A stretch of 64,000 nucleotides of DNA from Paraburkholderia sp. BCC1886 (GCF_900996245.1 NZ_CAAJGK010000046.1:62001-126000); one strand, 5' to 3'. Positions 35,808 to 45,133 are shown, numbered from the stretch's first letter. Program-made: numbers and translations. The notes: generated by a model not told the origin, from the letters alone.

Positions 35808-36071
35808 ATGGCAAGTGATCTCGAAACCCGCATCCGTACTCGCGCGTATCACATCTGGGAAAACGATCCGTCGTCCGACGGTGACGCTCAAAAGCATTGG
35901 GACGAGGCACAGCGGCAGATCGAAGCTGAAGGCGACGATCAGTCCGACGGGCCGCAAGGCGGTGCGGACCAATCGTCAGACCGCGAGCGCGGTGGGCGGC
36001 TTGCGCCCGAAGATCAGTTGCAAGATCTTTCCGTGGACGAGTCAGAGCCTCTCAAAGGCAAGCAGCGTTAG
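35808..36071 (+). CDS. DUF2934 domain-containing protein
   Basis: An 87-aa acidic protein. Residues 6-42 (ETRIRTRAYHIWENDPSSDGDAQKHWDEAQRQIEAE) match DUF2934, a short helical domain found in many rhizosphere proteobacteria. The C-terminal half is polar and probably disordered. GGAG lies seven bases before the ATG. Function unknown. Confidence 0.85.
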   Translation: MASDLETRIRTRAYHIWENDPSSDGDAQKHWDEAQRQIEAEGDDQSDGPQGGADQSSDRERGGRLAPEDQLQDLSVDESEPLKGKQR

Positions 36072-36213
36072 CGCGAGACTGATCGCGCGCTCTGCTCGGC
36101 AGGCAGCAAGGCGTGCTTTTTCGGACGACGTGTATGACGTGCCCGCAAGAGCCGCCTGTCAGAGCGCTTCAGGCGTAATGGCCCCGGCTGGCGCCGCGAG
36201 TGAGTAGGTCTTT

Positions 36214-36250
36214 CAAAAATCTCTGGCGAGCCGGTTCGACCCGGCTCGCC
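36214..36250 (-). terminator. Intrinsic terminator of the repeat lipoprotein gene
   Basis: Perfect 10-bp stem (36225-36234 with 36241-36250) and six-base loop, followed on the minus strand by AGAG then a T-run (complement of 36214-36219). It lies 40 bases beyond the lipoprotein stop. Confidence 0.85.
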
Positions 36251-36289
36251 GTCCCCTTCGGCGCTCCTGGCTCACGCCGTTGCCTGTGA

Positions 36290-38050
36290 CTATTTCTTCG
36301 ACGCCAGGCCGTTGAGGCCGCCGAGCAAACCGCCCGTCGAGGTACCGACCGTGTTCAACGTCGTGGTCAGTGTGCCGGAAACGGTCGTCAGCAAACCGGT
36401 GACCGGGGCCGCCGGATTGATGGTGCCGCCCGATCCGCTGGTCGCCGCCGTGTTCAGCGTGCCCGTCAGCGTGCTGGTGATAGTCGTGACCGCTGACGTA
36501 ACCGGTGCGAGCGGATTGCCGCTGATGGCTGCGCCACCCAGGCCGCCAGTGACGGTGGTCAATACACCGGTGACGGGTGCGAGCGGATTGCTGCCGCTGC
36601 TCAAACCACCGCTCAGCGTTGCGGGCAACGAAGTCAACAGGCTGGTGACCGGCGACAAAGGATTGCTACCACTGCTCAAGCCGCCGCTCAGCGTTGCGGG
36701 CAACGAGGTCAACAGGCTGGTGACCGGCGACAAAGGATTGCTGCCGCTGCTCAAACCGCCGCTCAGCGTTGCGGGCAACGAAGTCAACAGGCTGGTGACT
36801 GGCGACAAAGGATTGCTGCCGCTGCTCAAGCCGCCGCTCAACGTTGCGGGCAACGAGGTCAACAGGCTGGTGACCGGCGACAAAGGATTGCTACCGCTGC
36901 TCAAGCCACCGCTCAGCGTTGCGGGCAACGAAGTCAACAGGCTGGTGACCGGCGACAAAGGATTGCTGCCGCTGCTCAACCCACCGCTCAACGTGCCAGG
37001 CAACGACGTCAGGATGCTGGTCAACGGTGCCAGCGGATTGCTGCCGCCAGCAAGTCCGCCAGTCAGCGTCGAAGGCAACGACGACAGCAGCCCCGTCAAC
37101 GGAGCCAGCGGATTACCGCTGCTCGCGCTACCCGCGGTGAGCAGGCCACCCGCTGAGGTCACCGTGTTGCCAAGCTTCGTCACCACGTTGCCGAGGTTCT
37201 GGCCGATCGCATTGCCCGTAGCCGAGCTGATCGTGGCGCCCGCCGTACCCAAGCCGCCGCCGAGTTGCGAGAGCAGACCGTTCAGAGGCGCACCGAGGCC
37301 GGTGGTATCGCCGACAGTCTGCGTCGTCTGCGCGACCGTGGTAGTGATCGGCGTAATCGCGGTGCTGAGGGTTTGCGTAACCTGCTGGATCGGCCCGGTG
37401 GTCAGTTGCGACGTAAGCTGAGTGCCGATTCCACTGACGGCGTTGCCGAGCGTGGAAACCGCGCCGCCCAGCGGTGTCGTGAGCGGTGCGAGCGGCGCCG
37501 TCGGTCCGGAGCCCAGGCTCGTCACGAGTTGGCCTGCGCTGTTGACGGCCTGACCTGCGTCATAAACGAGGTTGCCGCTGCTCGCAAGCGTCGTTCCGAG
37601 CGGATCGGTCGAGTTGCCGAGCTGGCCGAGGCCATTCGCCAGCCCGGTCCCAACAGCTGTAACGCCGTTGCCGAGATTCGAGACCACGCCGCCCAGCGAC
37701 GACGTAGTCGCCGCATTCGCACCCGGAATCGGCGTGAGACCGATCTGGTTGCCGATGGCGGAGACGGTCTGTCCAGCGGCGGTGACGACGTTGCCGCCGT
37801 TCTGCACGACCGTGCCGATCGGGTTCGCGCTGGTGGGCGTCGGAGTCGGCGTCGGTGTGGGCGTCGGCGTCGGAGTAGGCGTTGGGGTTGGCGTCGGAGT
37901 GGGCGTCGGTGTCGGTGTCGGAGTCGGCGTCACCCCACCTCCGCCGCCGCTCTGCAGACCCGGCGAGGTCAACGTGCTTCCGCATCCGGTCAACGCGATC
38001 ATCGACGCCACGCAGAGGGCGATTGCCGTCGGTTTAAAAGTAGTCTTCAT
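36290..38050 (-). CDS. Repeat-rich surface lipoprotein (Thr-Pro stalk and 25-residue repeats)
   Basis: A 586-aa lipoprotein: MKTTFKPTAIALCVASMIALTGC is a signal with lipobox LTGC. Domains in order: Gly-rich linker, a Thr-Pro alternating stalk of 33 residues, a Gly/Thr/Val/Leu region with leucine-spaced LGN and GTQLT motifs, at least five near-identical 25-residue repeats (LLTSLPATLSGGLSSGSNPLSP), and a degenerate tail ending LLGGLNGLASKK. It resembles annotated collagen-like or beta-rich surface proteins of Burkholderia, though Gly-X-Y triplets are absent. ATG 38050 chosen by the signal; an upstream start at 38098 is unneeded. Confidence 0.88.
   Translation of the reverse strand: MKTTFKPTAIALCVASMIALTGCGSTLTSPGLQSGGGGGVTPTPTPTPTPTPTPTPTPTPTPTPTPTPTPTPTSANPIGTVVQNGGNVVTAAGQTVSAIGNQIGLTPIPGANAATTSSLGGVVSNLGNGVTAVGTGLANGLGQLGNSTDPLGTTLASSGNLVYDAGQAVNSAGQLVTSLGSGPTAPLAPLTTPLGGAVSTLGNAVSGIGTQLTSQLTTGPIQQVTQTLSTAITPITTTVAQTTQTVGDTTGLGAPLNGLLSQLGGGLGTAGATISSATGNAIGQNLGNVVTKLGNTVTSAGGLLTAGSASSGNPLAPLTGLLSSLPSTLTGGLAGGSNPLAPLTSILTSLPGTLSGGLSSGSNPLSPVTSLLTSLPATLSGGLSSGSNPLSPVTSLLTSLPATLSGGLSSGSNPLSPVTSLLTSLPATLSGGLSSGSNPLSPVTSLLTSLPATLSGGLSSGSNPLSPVTSLLTSLPATLSGGLSSGSNPLAPVTGVLTTVTGGLGGAAISGNPLAPVTSAVTTITSTLTGTLNTAATSGSGGTINPAAPVTGLLTTVSGTLTTTLNTVGTSTGGLLGGLNGLASKK
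36588..37037 (-). repeat. 75-bp in-frame tandem repeats
   Basis: Units recur exactly every 75 bases (equivalent points at 36601, 36676, 36751, 36826, 36901, 36976), with only a few silent or conservative differences between copies. The array encodes the 25-residue repeats of the lipoprotein, with degenerate copies at both edges. Confidence 0.9.
37833..37931 (-). repeat. Thr-Pro microsatellite-like repeat
   Basis: Thirty-three codons alternating Thr and Pro, built from 6-base units related to GTCGGC on the plus strand. Third-position variation shows it is partly diversified. Confidence 0.9.
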
Positions 38051-38545
38051 GGTTTGGGTCCCCCGTAGTTTGAAGTGTGTGGGGGAGACCAACTGCAAGG
38101 CCTATGCCATTTTTAAAGCGGCAGTATGAGTTTGGTTTATCCTTGCAAAATCAATCACTTGAAAATCCGTTAAAAAACCCGACCCCGTTCCCGACGTTCG
38201 ACGTGTCCCGGAACACCTCAGCTGCACAGGGCCGCGTAACGTAACGTGCCGCCGTTGATTTCTCATCACCTTCCTCGGCATCCATGCGTCGCGCAATTCT
38301 TCCGAATCGCTGGTGCAACCGGAGCTCTGGCAGAGTGGCACCACCGGGCCTTCGCAAAGCGCGCAGGCGGAGTATTGGGTAGGCAATGGCTATGTATCGC
38401 ACGACGCGTTGATCCGCCATCGAACCGCCCTCTTCGCGCCAACCAGCGAAGCGGGTGAATAAGGCCGGTTTGGCGTGGCTATTCCAGAAATTGCCTGTCT
38501 GGTTACGAGCTAAAGTGAATGCACTTGTGACGAGGCAGATTAACG
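38051..38545. other. Gap without a supported gene; possible decayed reading frame
   Basis: The first 100 bases serve the lipoprotein promoter and leader and are AT-richer. From about 38258 to 38460 a plus-strand frame opens after a TGA and reads protein-like (PELWQSGTTGP, EYWVGNGYVSHDALIRH, ending SEAGE-stop) but has no start codon or ribosome site. It may be the tail of a broken gene. Nothing else stands out. Confidence 0.4.
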
Positions 38546-38863
38546 ATGAGCAGATATCAGACGGCCCTTCTGGAAATTCTGGCCACTGGAGGACTGGAGG
38601 ATTGCATGTCGCCGGGCCGGGCGGTTTCACCCGCGAGCATCAACGACGAAGTCAGGCAGCTTTGCTGCGACATGCAGGGGCAACTCGCGCGGCTCGCGCA
38701 GTTCCGCGATTATCCCGACCTGATGTTGATGGCGGTGGACGAACTGATTATCGACGCGGATGTTTTGCGCGCGCTGGCCGCGGCAAGACTGAAGCTGGAA
38801 CTCGCGGCCGCAGAGGACGGTTTGCAGTGTGTCGCCGCCCCCGAAGAGGCCGTGCTGCATTAG
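38546..38863 (+). CDS. Small hypothetical protein
   Basis: A 105-aa acidic, leucine-rich helical protein (QLARLAQFRDYPDLMLMAVDELIIDADVLRALAAARLKLELAAAEDG) with three Cys. Codon use is GC3-rich as in neighbours, which favours this frame over the overlapping alternative. No clear ribosome site and no family recognised. Convergent with the response regulator. Confidence 0.6.
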   Translation: MSRYQTALLEILATGGLEDCMSPGRAVSPASINDEVRQLCCDMQGQLARLAQFRDYPDLMLMAVDELIIDADVLRALAAARLKLELAAAEDGLQCVAAPEEAVLH

Positions 38864-38878
38864 TCCGAAGACCGGTAT

Positions 38879-39223
38879 TTATCCCGTCAACAGGTCTTCG
38901 AGCCGGTCAAAACGTAACGGCTTCAGCACGTAGCCGTTGAAATCACCGAGACTCACGCCCTGCTCCAATCCGACGTAGCCCGTCATGGCAAGGATGTGAG
39001 AATGCCGCGAGGCGCCTTCGCGCCGGATATTCGCGCACACCTCCCGACCGTCCGATTCCCCGAGCTTGAGATCGAGCAGGATAAGATCGAAAGCGGTGGT
39101 GCGAGCGATGTCGGCCGCCGAGTGACCATCATAGGCAACGGATGCCTGGTGTCCCATGGTTACCGCGAGAGCGGCCAATGCATCCGCCGAGGCACGATTG
39201 TCGTCAACAAACAGGACATTCAA
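38879..39223 (-). CDS. Single-domain response regulator (receiver only)
   Basis: A 114-aa CheY-like receiver. The acidic pair is Asp7-Asp8 (LFVDDN), phospho-acceptor Asp51 (LILLDLKLG), Thr81 (AMTGY) and Lys101 (YVLKPL). I chose the TTG at 39223, which has AAGGAGA seven bases upstream; an ATG at 39241 would place that site inside the coding region. No output domain and no kinase nearby, so it acts on a partner encoded elsewhere. Confidence 0.88.
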   Translation of the reverse strand: MNVLFVDDNRASADALAALAVTMGHQASVAYDGHSAADIARTTAFDLILLDLKLGESDGREVCANIRREGASRHSHILAMTGYVGLEQGVSLGDFNGYVLKPLRFDRLEDLLTG

Positions 39224-39328
39224 GCCACGTCTCCTTAACATTTTTGAGTCAGCTAGGACTATACCTCAGGTGCTGTCGGTCCACTTTTGATCAGGCCGGA
39301 TCCATTGCGCCGGCGAAGACCGAATCAG

Positions 39329-39802
39329 CTAGCCGCGCACCGCCGCTTCTATCGTGGCGACGTCGATTTTCGTCATCGGCATCATCGCCTCGAACGCGCG
39401 TCTCGCCACGTCGCCGCCTGTCGCGAGCGCATCGGTCAGCACGCGTGGCGTGATCTGCCAACTGATGCCCCACTTGTCCTTGCACCATCCACAGTGGCTT
39501 TCCTGGCCGCCGTTGCCAACGATCGCGTTCCAGTACCGGTCGGTCTCTTCCTGATCGCCGGTTGCGATCTGGAAAGAAAAGGCCTCGCTGTGCCTGAATT
39601 GCGAACCGCCATTCAGGCCGATACAGGGTATACCCACAACGGTGAATTCGACGGTGATCGCGTCGCCCGCTTTGCCGCCAGGATAATCCGTCGGCGCGTG
39701 GTGGATCGCGCCAATGCTGCTCTGCGGGAAGGTCTTCGCGTAGAAGGTGGCGGCCTCTTGCGCATCGTGTTCATACCATAGGCAGATCGTATTGGTGGTC
39801 AT
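39329..39802 (-). CDS. VOC family protein (PhnB/3-demethylubiquinone methyltransferase-like)
   Basis: A 157-aa glyoxalase-fold protein of the PhnB-like group: ICLWYEHDAQEAATFYAKTFPQSSIG, GDAITVEFTVVGIPCIGLNGG, and the closing CGWCKDKWGISWQITPRVLTD with AFEAMMPMTKIDVATIEAA. Members lack a known enzyme activity despite the old methyltransferase name. Single gene with about 250 bases of non-coding DNA to the chemoreceptor. Confidence 0.9.
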   Translation of the reverse strand: MTTNTICLWYEHDAQEAATFYAKTFPQSSIGAIHHAPTDYPGGKAGDAITVEFTVVGIPCIGLNGGSQFRHSEAFSFQIATGDQEETDRYWNAIVGNGGQESHCGWCKDKWGISWQITPRVLTDALATGGDVARRAFEAMMPMTKIDVATIEAAVRG

Positions 39803-40051
39803 CTCGAAGAACTCCTTTTACCCATCGAAGCAGGCCCGAACAGATAGCACAACGGAAGCAAGTATCGCCGAGTATCCGCCGCCTTTCAAACCGCCTTCTG
39901 ATCGGCACCGGCACGCCTGACGGCGATCGGCGGCCGCACGCCATAAACCCCTGAAGTTTTCCCGCCTGCCGCCGTTATTCCGTCCACAGACATCGATGTC
40001 TACGGCGCCCGCCCTCGGGGCCGTCTAAAACAGGGACAAAGGAATACGGAG

Positions 40052-41608
40052 ATGGAACGCTTTCGCCTCAAAGTTCGGCTATGGCTTGCGCTGGCGGTCA
40101 TGTGCATAGGAATTCTGTCGATCGGCCTGTGGGGTGCGTTCAAAACGCGCGATACGCTCATCGCGGGCCGGCAGGCCGAACTGAAAAGCGTCGTGAGCGC
40201 GGCGTATAGCGTGCTCGATCGCTACAACGGCCTGGTCGCGGCCGGCACGATGCCGCTCGCGGACGCCCAGCGCGCGGCCATGGCCGACCTGCGCGTGATG
40301 CGCTATGACGGCGCAGGCGGCTATCTCGTCCTCGAAGACGCGCATGCCAAAGTGCTGATGCACGGCGTGCGGGCCGATCTCGAAGGCAAGGACATGAGCG
40401 GCTTCACGGATCCCGAAGGCCGCCACGTGTTCAAGGACGGCTCGGACCTCGCCGAACGCGAAGGAGAAGGCTTCATCCATCTGCAGTTCCTGAAGCCGGG
40501 TTCCGACCGGATGGCGCCCAAGATCAACTACGTCCGGCTCTACAAGCCATGGGACTGGACCATCGTTACCGGTGTCTTCACCGACGATATCAACGCCGCG
40601 TTCTACACGACGCTCGTGCAATACGTCGGTGCCGCGCTAATTCTGAGTGTGCTGATGTCGCTCGTGATCGGCGTTATCTTGCGCAGCATTTTGCGGCAGC
40701 TCGGCGGCGAACCGGCCTACGCGGCGCAGATCGCTTCACGTATCGCGGATGGCGACCTCGACGTGATCGTGGCGACCCGGGCCGACGACAAGACGAGCCT
40801 GCTCGCGGCGATGCAACGCATGCAGCTTCGTCTTGCGCAGGCGATCACGCAGATTCGCAGCGGCGCCACGCTGATCTCGAACGTGTCCAACGAAATCGCC
40901 GCGGGTAACGCCGATCTGTCGCGCCGCACCGAACAGCAGGCGACCGCACTCGGCGAGACGGCGTCGAGCATGGAGCAGATCACGTCGACCGTCAAACAGA
41001 ACGCCGATAACGCGCGGCAGGCGAGTCAGCTCGCGCACAACGCTTCCGAGACCGCTGCGCGCGGCGGCGAAGTGGTGGGTCAGGTGGTGGAGACGATGCG
41101 CAGGATTTCGCAGTCGTCGCACCGGATTGGCGACATCATCGGCGTGATCGACGGTATTGCGTTTCAGACCAATATTCTTGCGCTGAATGCAGCGGTCGAA
41201 GCAGCGCGCGCCGGCGACGAAGGCCGCGGCTTTGCGGTCGTGGCCGGCGAGGTACGCAGCCTCGCGCAGCGCAGTGCGGCCGCGGCCAAGGAGATCAAGG
41301 CGTTGATCGAGGAGTCGGCCGCGCAGATCGAAGGCGGCTCGCAATACGTGGACCGCGCGGGCCAGACCATGGAGGAAGTGGTGCACGCCGTGCGTCGCGT
41401 GACCGACATCATGGGCGAAATCAGCGCGGCATCGGCCGAACAAAGCTCCGGCATCGAGCAGGTGAACATCGCGGTGGCGAGCATGGACCAGACGACCCAG
41501 CAGAACGCGGCGCTGGTGGAGGAAGCGAGCGCATCGGCCGATGTGTTGAGAGCGCAGACCGGGCAACTTGCCGGCGCGATTGCCGTGTTTAATCTGCCGG
41601 AGGGGTGA
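40052..41608 (+). CDS. Methyl-accepting chemotaxis protein (single-Cache sensor)
   Basis: A 518-aa chemoreceptor. TM1 at about residues 10-29, a periplasmic sCache_2 domain ([54 protein letters not shown]), TM2 near 190-212, HAMP ([23 protein letters not shown]), then the signalling domain with hairpin tip [47 protein letters not shown]. No C-terminal CheR-binding pentapeptide. sCache_2 receptors commonly sense small carboxylates such as pyruvate, which fits the region's catabolic genes. Confidence 0.95.
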   Translation: MERFRLKVRLWLALAVMCIGILSIGLWGAFKTRDTLIAGRQAELKSVVSAAYSVLDRYNGLVAAGTMPLADAQRAAMADLRVMRYDGAGGYLVLEDAHAKVLMHGVRADLEGKDMSGFTDPEGRHVFKDGSDLAEREGEGFIHLQFLKPGSDRMAPKINYVRLYKPWDWTIVTGVFTDDINAAFYTTLVQYVGAALILSVLMSLVIGVILRSILRQLGGEPAYAAQIASRIADGDLDVIVATRADDKTSLLAAMQRMQLRLAQAITQIRSGATLISNVSNEIAAGNADLSRRTEQQATALGETASSMEQITSTVKQNADNARQASQLAHNASETAARGGEVVGQVVETMRRISQSSHRIGDIIGVIDGIAFQTNILALNAAVEAARAGDEGRGFAVVAGEVRSLAQRSAAAAKEIKALIEESAAQIEGGSQYVDRAGQTMEEVVHAVRRVTDIMGEISAASAEQSSGIEQVNIAVASMDQTTQQNAALVEEASASADVLRAQTGQLAGAIAVFNLPEG

Positions 41609-41615
41609 GACCCGG

Positions 41616-41640
41616 AGGCTTTGGCGGGTGGCTAAAGCCT
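41616..41640. terminator. Weak stem-loop between convergent genes
   Basis: AGGCTTT (41616-41622) pairs with AAAGCCT (41634-41640), 11-base loop, between the chemoreceptor and tarD stops. Confidence 0.4.
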
Positions 41641-41690
41641 TTAGTCCGGATTCACGGCTGTAGCGGTCGGCGCGGTCGACGCACCACTTT

Positions 41691-42857
41691 CTATGCCGAC
41701 AACTTCTGCATCTCGGCGAAGAGATCCGCCTTGCCCTCGAAACCGATGCCAGGAAGGTCGGGCATGGTGATGTAGCCGTTGTCCACCTTCACGCCATCGG
41801 GAAAACCGCCGTACGGCTGGAACAGGTCCGGATAAGACTCGTTGCCGCCGAGGCCCAGACCCGCCGCGATATTCAGCGACATCTGATGGCCACCGTGCGG
41901 GATGCAGCGGGCAGGCGACCAGCCGTGTTGGCGCAGCATGTCCAGCGTGCGGAGATATTCGACGAGTCCGTAGCTCAACGCGCAGTCGAATTGCAGCCAG
42001 TCGCGGTCGGCACGCATGCCGCCGTAGCGGATCAGGTTGCGCGCGTCCTGCATCGAGAACAGGTTTTCGCCGGTCGCCATCGGCTTGTCGTAGTAATTGC
42101 GCAGCGTCGCCTGCAACTCGAAATCGAGCGGATCGCCCGGCTCCTCGTACCAGAAGAGATCGTATTGCGACAGCGCCTTGGCGTACTGGATGGCCGTGTC
42201 CAGATCGAAGCGGCCGTTGGCGTCGACGGCGAGCTTCTGCCCATCCTGAAGCACGCTGAGGATCGAGTCGATCCGGCGCAAATCCTCATCGAGCGAAGCG
42301 CCGCCAATCTTCTTCTTGACGACCGTGTACCCACGATCGATATAGCTGCGCATTTCGTCTTTCAGCTTGCCGTGGTCCTGGCCGGGATAGTAATAACCGC
42401 CGGCTGCGTACACGAAGATCTTGCGCTCAGGCTCGCCGTTGCCGTAACGATCCGCGAGCAACTGGAATAGCGGCTTACCTTCGATCTTGGCCACGGCGTC
42501 CCACACGGCCATGTCGATCGTACCGATGGCGACCGAGCGCTCGCCGTGTCCGCCTGGCTTCTCATTCGTGAACATGGTGGACCAGATCTTGTGCGGATCG
42601 AGGTTGGTGCCGGCATCGTCGACGAGGCTCGCGGGATCGGCTTCGAGAAGGCGAGGAATGAACCGCTCCCGCATCAGCTTGCCCTGCCCGTAACGGCCAT
42701 TGGAGTTGAAGCCATAACCGGTGACCGGCTTGCCGTCGCGAATGACGTCCGTCACCACGGCGACGAGACTCAGTGTCATCTTGCTGAAGTCGATATAGGC
42801 GTTCCGAATGGGTGAACTGATAGGAACGGTCTTTTCGCGGATTTCTACGATTCTCAT
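41691..42857 (-). CDS. tarD: D(-)-tartrate dehydratase
   Basis: Enolase-superfamily (MLE subgroup) enzyme, 388 aa, converting D-tartrate to oxaloacetate. It parallels the characterised Bradyrhizobium TarD along its whole length (SSPIRNAYIDFSKMT, GYGFNSNGRYGQG, FVYAAGGYYYPG, DWLQFDCALSYGLVEY, RCIPHGGHQMSLNIAAG). Catalytic residues are visible: Lys181-x-Lys183, metal ligands Asp212, Glu238 and Glu264, and His321. Divergent from a LysR gene that probably controls it; no transporter is adjacent. Confidence 0.94.
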   Translation of the reverse strand: MRIVEIREKTVPISSPIRNAYIDFSKMTLSLVAVVTDVIRDGKPVTGYGFNSNGRYGQGKLMRERFIPRLLEADPASLVDDAGTNLDPHKIWSTMFTNEKPGGHGERSVAIGTIDMAVWDAVAKIEGKPLFQLLADRYGNGEPERKIFVYAAGGYYYPGQDHGKLKDEMRSYIDRGYTVVKKKIGGASLDEDLRRIDSILSVLQDGQKLAVDANGRFDLDTAIQYAKALSQYDLFWYEEPGDPLDFELQATLRNYYDKPMATGENLFSMQDARNLIRYGGMRADRDWLQFDCALSYGLVEYLRTLDMLRQHGWSPARCIPHGGHQMSLNIAAGLGLGGNESYPDLFQPYGGFPDGVKVDNGYITMPDLPGIGFEGKADLFAEMQKLSA

Positions 42858-43013
42858 GACGGGGTCTCCTCGGAATTGGGCACGTGTTGCCCGTGGTGCG
42901 TGTATCGGCGCGCGTCGACGTGCATCGGCTGCAATGGAACGCAGCTTATCCGCAAACCCGGCGGCTATACTTCACCTCAGTTCATTACACCTTTTACCCT
43001 GAGTGAAATCTGC

Positions 43014-43970
43014 GTGGCGACCGACATTGCATCCGACTTCGATTTTTTCATCCTGCTCGCCAGGCTGAAAAGTATGTCCGGCGCCGCTCGCGCGCTTGAC
43101 CTGACCCCGCCGGCCGCGACCAAACGCCTGGGATTGATCGAACAGAGACTGGGCGTGAGGCTCGTGAACCGGACGACCCGGAACATCAGTTTGACTCCCG
43201 AGGGCGAGACCTATTTGCGCTACGCCACACAAATCGTCGGGCAGGTGAAACAGATGGAGGAAGAGATATCGGGCACGCGGACCGATCCTCATGGTCTGCT
43301 GCGCGTCAACGCAACGCTCGGATTCGGGCGCACAACCCTTGCACCGCTGGTGTCCGATTTCGCGAAGCGCTTTCCGAAAGTGGAAATCCAGTTCGAGGTC
43401 ACCGACCGGCCGATCGACCTGGTCGCGGAAGGTTTCGATATGGCGATCCGGTTTGGCGAAATCCCCGACAGCCGGTTAAGCGCCAGGCGCATCATGAGCA
43501 ATCGACGCTTCCTTTGCGCGTCGCCCAAGTATCTGGAACGTTTTGGCAGCCCGGAGCGCGTTGAAGATCTGGTGAAGCATCGTTGCATCATCCACCGTCA
43601 GAATGACGACGCCTATGGCGTTTGGCGATACATCCAGGGCGACCACGTGGAAGCCTTGAAAGTCAAAGGCGCTCTGTCGAGCAATGATGGCGATATCGTC
43701 CTGAGATGGGCGCTCGACGGACATGGAATCCTGATTCGCTCGGAATGGGACCTGGCGAAATACGTTCAGAGCGGAAGGTTGAAGCTCGTGTTGCCCGAAA
43801 CGCCGCTGCCTTCCGCCGATCTGTTTGTCTACTACCCTGGTCAGCGGAACCAGACAGCCCGTGCGCGGGCATTCATCGATTTCCTGGTCGATCACTTTCA
43901 GGCGCCGTTTCTCCCGGTCGAAACGGGGGCGCTGGTTCATGCCCGGAAGAAGAAAGCTGCCCGGACCTGA
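43014..43970 (+). CDS. LysR family regulator, divergent from tarD
   Basis: A 318-aa LysR protein: DFDFFILLARLKSMSGAARALDLTPPAATKRLGLIEQRLGVRLVNRTTRNISLTPEGETYL, then an effector domain (RVNATLGFGRTTLAPLVSDFAKRFPKVEIQFEVTDRPIDLVAEGFDMAIRFGE). I chose the GTG at 43014; the longer frame from TTG 42876 adds a Cys-rich, non-conserved leader. The 156-base gap to tarD holds GGGCA-N5-TGCCC (42878-42892), a possible operator. Likely tartrate-responsive activator by context. Confidence 0.88.
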   Translation: MATDIASDFDFFILLARLKSMSGAARALDLTPPAATKRLGLIEQRLGVRLVNRTTRNISLTPEGETYLRYATQIVGQVKQMEEEISGTRTDPHGLLRVNATLGFGRTTLAPLVSDFAKRFPKVEIQFEVTDRPIDLVAEGFDMAIRFGEIPDSRLSARRIMSNRRFLCASPKYLERFGSPERVEDLVKHRCIIHRQNDDAYGVWRYIQGDHVEALKVKGALSSNDGDIVLRWALDGHGILIRSEWDLAKYVQSGRLKLVLPETPLPSADLFVYYPGQRNQTARARAFIDFLVDHFQAPFLPVETGALVHARKKKAART

Positions 43971-44160
43971 GCGATCGACAGGGAAGTCGACAGGCGCGGG
44001 GGCAGTTTCAAAGACGGCTTGTGCAGATCCCGCCAATGCGGCGGTGCGACTGTAGTCGGACGTTGGATTGAAACCAGGGAGCGAGTCATGCACCTCGGCC
44101 CGTCACGTAGCAAGTGCGACGTGGGAGATACGCTATCCGCCAATCACCGGCTCCGCGAGA

Positions 44161-45057
44161 CTATTCAACAACTTCCGGCTGGAAGAGCTGGAGATTGGCG
44201 ATCACATAATCGCGTACCTGCATTGGCTTTTGTCCGGTGATCTGTTCGACGATGTCGTTCGTGCCCGCAAACTCGCCCGCCTGATACGCGCGATACACCG
44301 ACACGATGTGCTGAATGAAGTGTTCAGGCAATCCGAGCTGTGCAAGCCGGGCTTCAAACGATTCCAGGCTCTCGGCTTCGTAACGGATCGGCCGGCCGAG
44401 CGCACGGCCTACGGCTTGCGCAAGTTCTTCGTGATCCATTTCTTCTGCACCGAACAACGGATACGTCTTGCCTGCATGAGGCGCAGGATCCAGCAGGACA
44501 CTGGAAATTACACGACCTTGATCGACGGCGGCGATCGGCGCGTGTCTGCCGCTTGCGGCGGGCACGCGGAGCAGATCGTCATTCGCAATCGAAGGCAACT
44601 GGAAACCGTAGGTCAGCCATTCCATGAAGAACGTCGGACGAAGATGCGTCACTGGAATTCCCGCCCAATCGAACACACGCTCGCCATACCAATGGGCAAG
44701 TGCAGCCTCGCTTTGAGCGTCGACTTTCGCGGAAATCTGTGACATGTTGACGATCGAGCGAACTCCAGCGAGCTTCGCGGCATGCGCAAAATAGGCGGTG
44801 GCATCGATGAGTCGAGCCTGCGTGACCGGGTACACGAAATACGCACCGGTAACGCCTTGCAGTGCGGCCTGAACAGCGCGGCTGTCCAACAGGTCGCCGA
44901 CGACGACCTCGACGTCTCTGGCGCGCAGCGCAGAGGCTCGCGCGTCGTCGCGATGGACGAGGGCGCGCACCCGGGCGCCCTTCGAGAGCAGAGCCGTGAT
45001 GGCAGCGCCACCCGTGTCGCCGGTGGCGCCTGTGATCAGGTAAAGATCGTGGTTCAT
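44161..45057 (-). CDS. NmrA-like NAD(P)-binding protein (atypical SDR)
   Basis: A 298-aa Rossmann-fold protein. YLITGATGDTGGAAITALLSKGARVRALVH is the NmrA/atypical-SDR nucleotide motif, followed by VVVGDLLDSRAVQAALQGVTGAYFVYP. GGAG precedes ATG 45057; a start at 45096 would move the motif 13 residues inward. May be an NAD(P)H:quinone oxidoreductase-like enzyme or redox sensor; substrate unknown. Same strand as carbonic anhydrase and nitrilase but with a 76-base gap. Confidence 0.88.
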   Translation of the reverse strand: MNHDLYLITGATGDTGGAAITALLSKGARVRALVHRDDARASALRARDVEVVVGDLLDSRAVQAALQGVTGAYFVYPVTQARLIDATAYFAHAAKLAGVRSIVNMSQISAKVDAQSEAALAHWYGERVFDWAGIPVTHLRPTFFMEWLTYGFQLPSIANDDLLRVPAASGRHAPIAAVDQGRVISSVLLDPAPHAGKTYPLFGAEEMDHEELAQAVGRALGRPIRYEAESLESFEARLAQLGLPEHFIQHIVSVYRAYQAGEFAGTNDIVEQITGQKPMQVRDYVIANLQLFQPEVVE

Positions 45058-45133
45058 CTCATGCTCCAGAACGGAAATGATGAAGTCGAACTGCACTAGC
45101 GGCAGACGGTACGACCTGGGTCCGCGGTCGCTG

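Noticed and set aside
35592..35972. 126-codon minus-strand frame opposite the DUF2934 gene
   Set aside because: Partly protein-like but overlaps a better-supported gene with a ribosome site and known domain; kept only as a hint of decay in the gap.
37833..37931. Possible CRISPR-like or satellite repeat
   Set aside because: It is an in-frame Thr-Pro coding repeat with 6-base units, no spacers.
38867..38899. Inverted repeat GAAGACC/GGTCTTC between convergent genes as a terminator
   Set aside because: Loop of 19 bases and overlap with the response-regulator coding end make it a poor terminator candidate.
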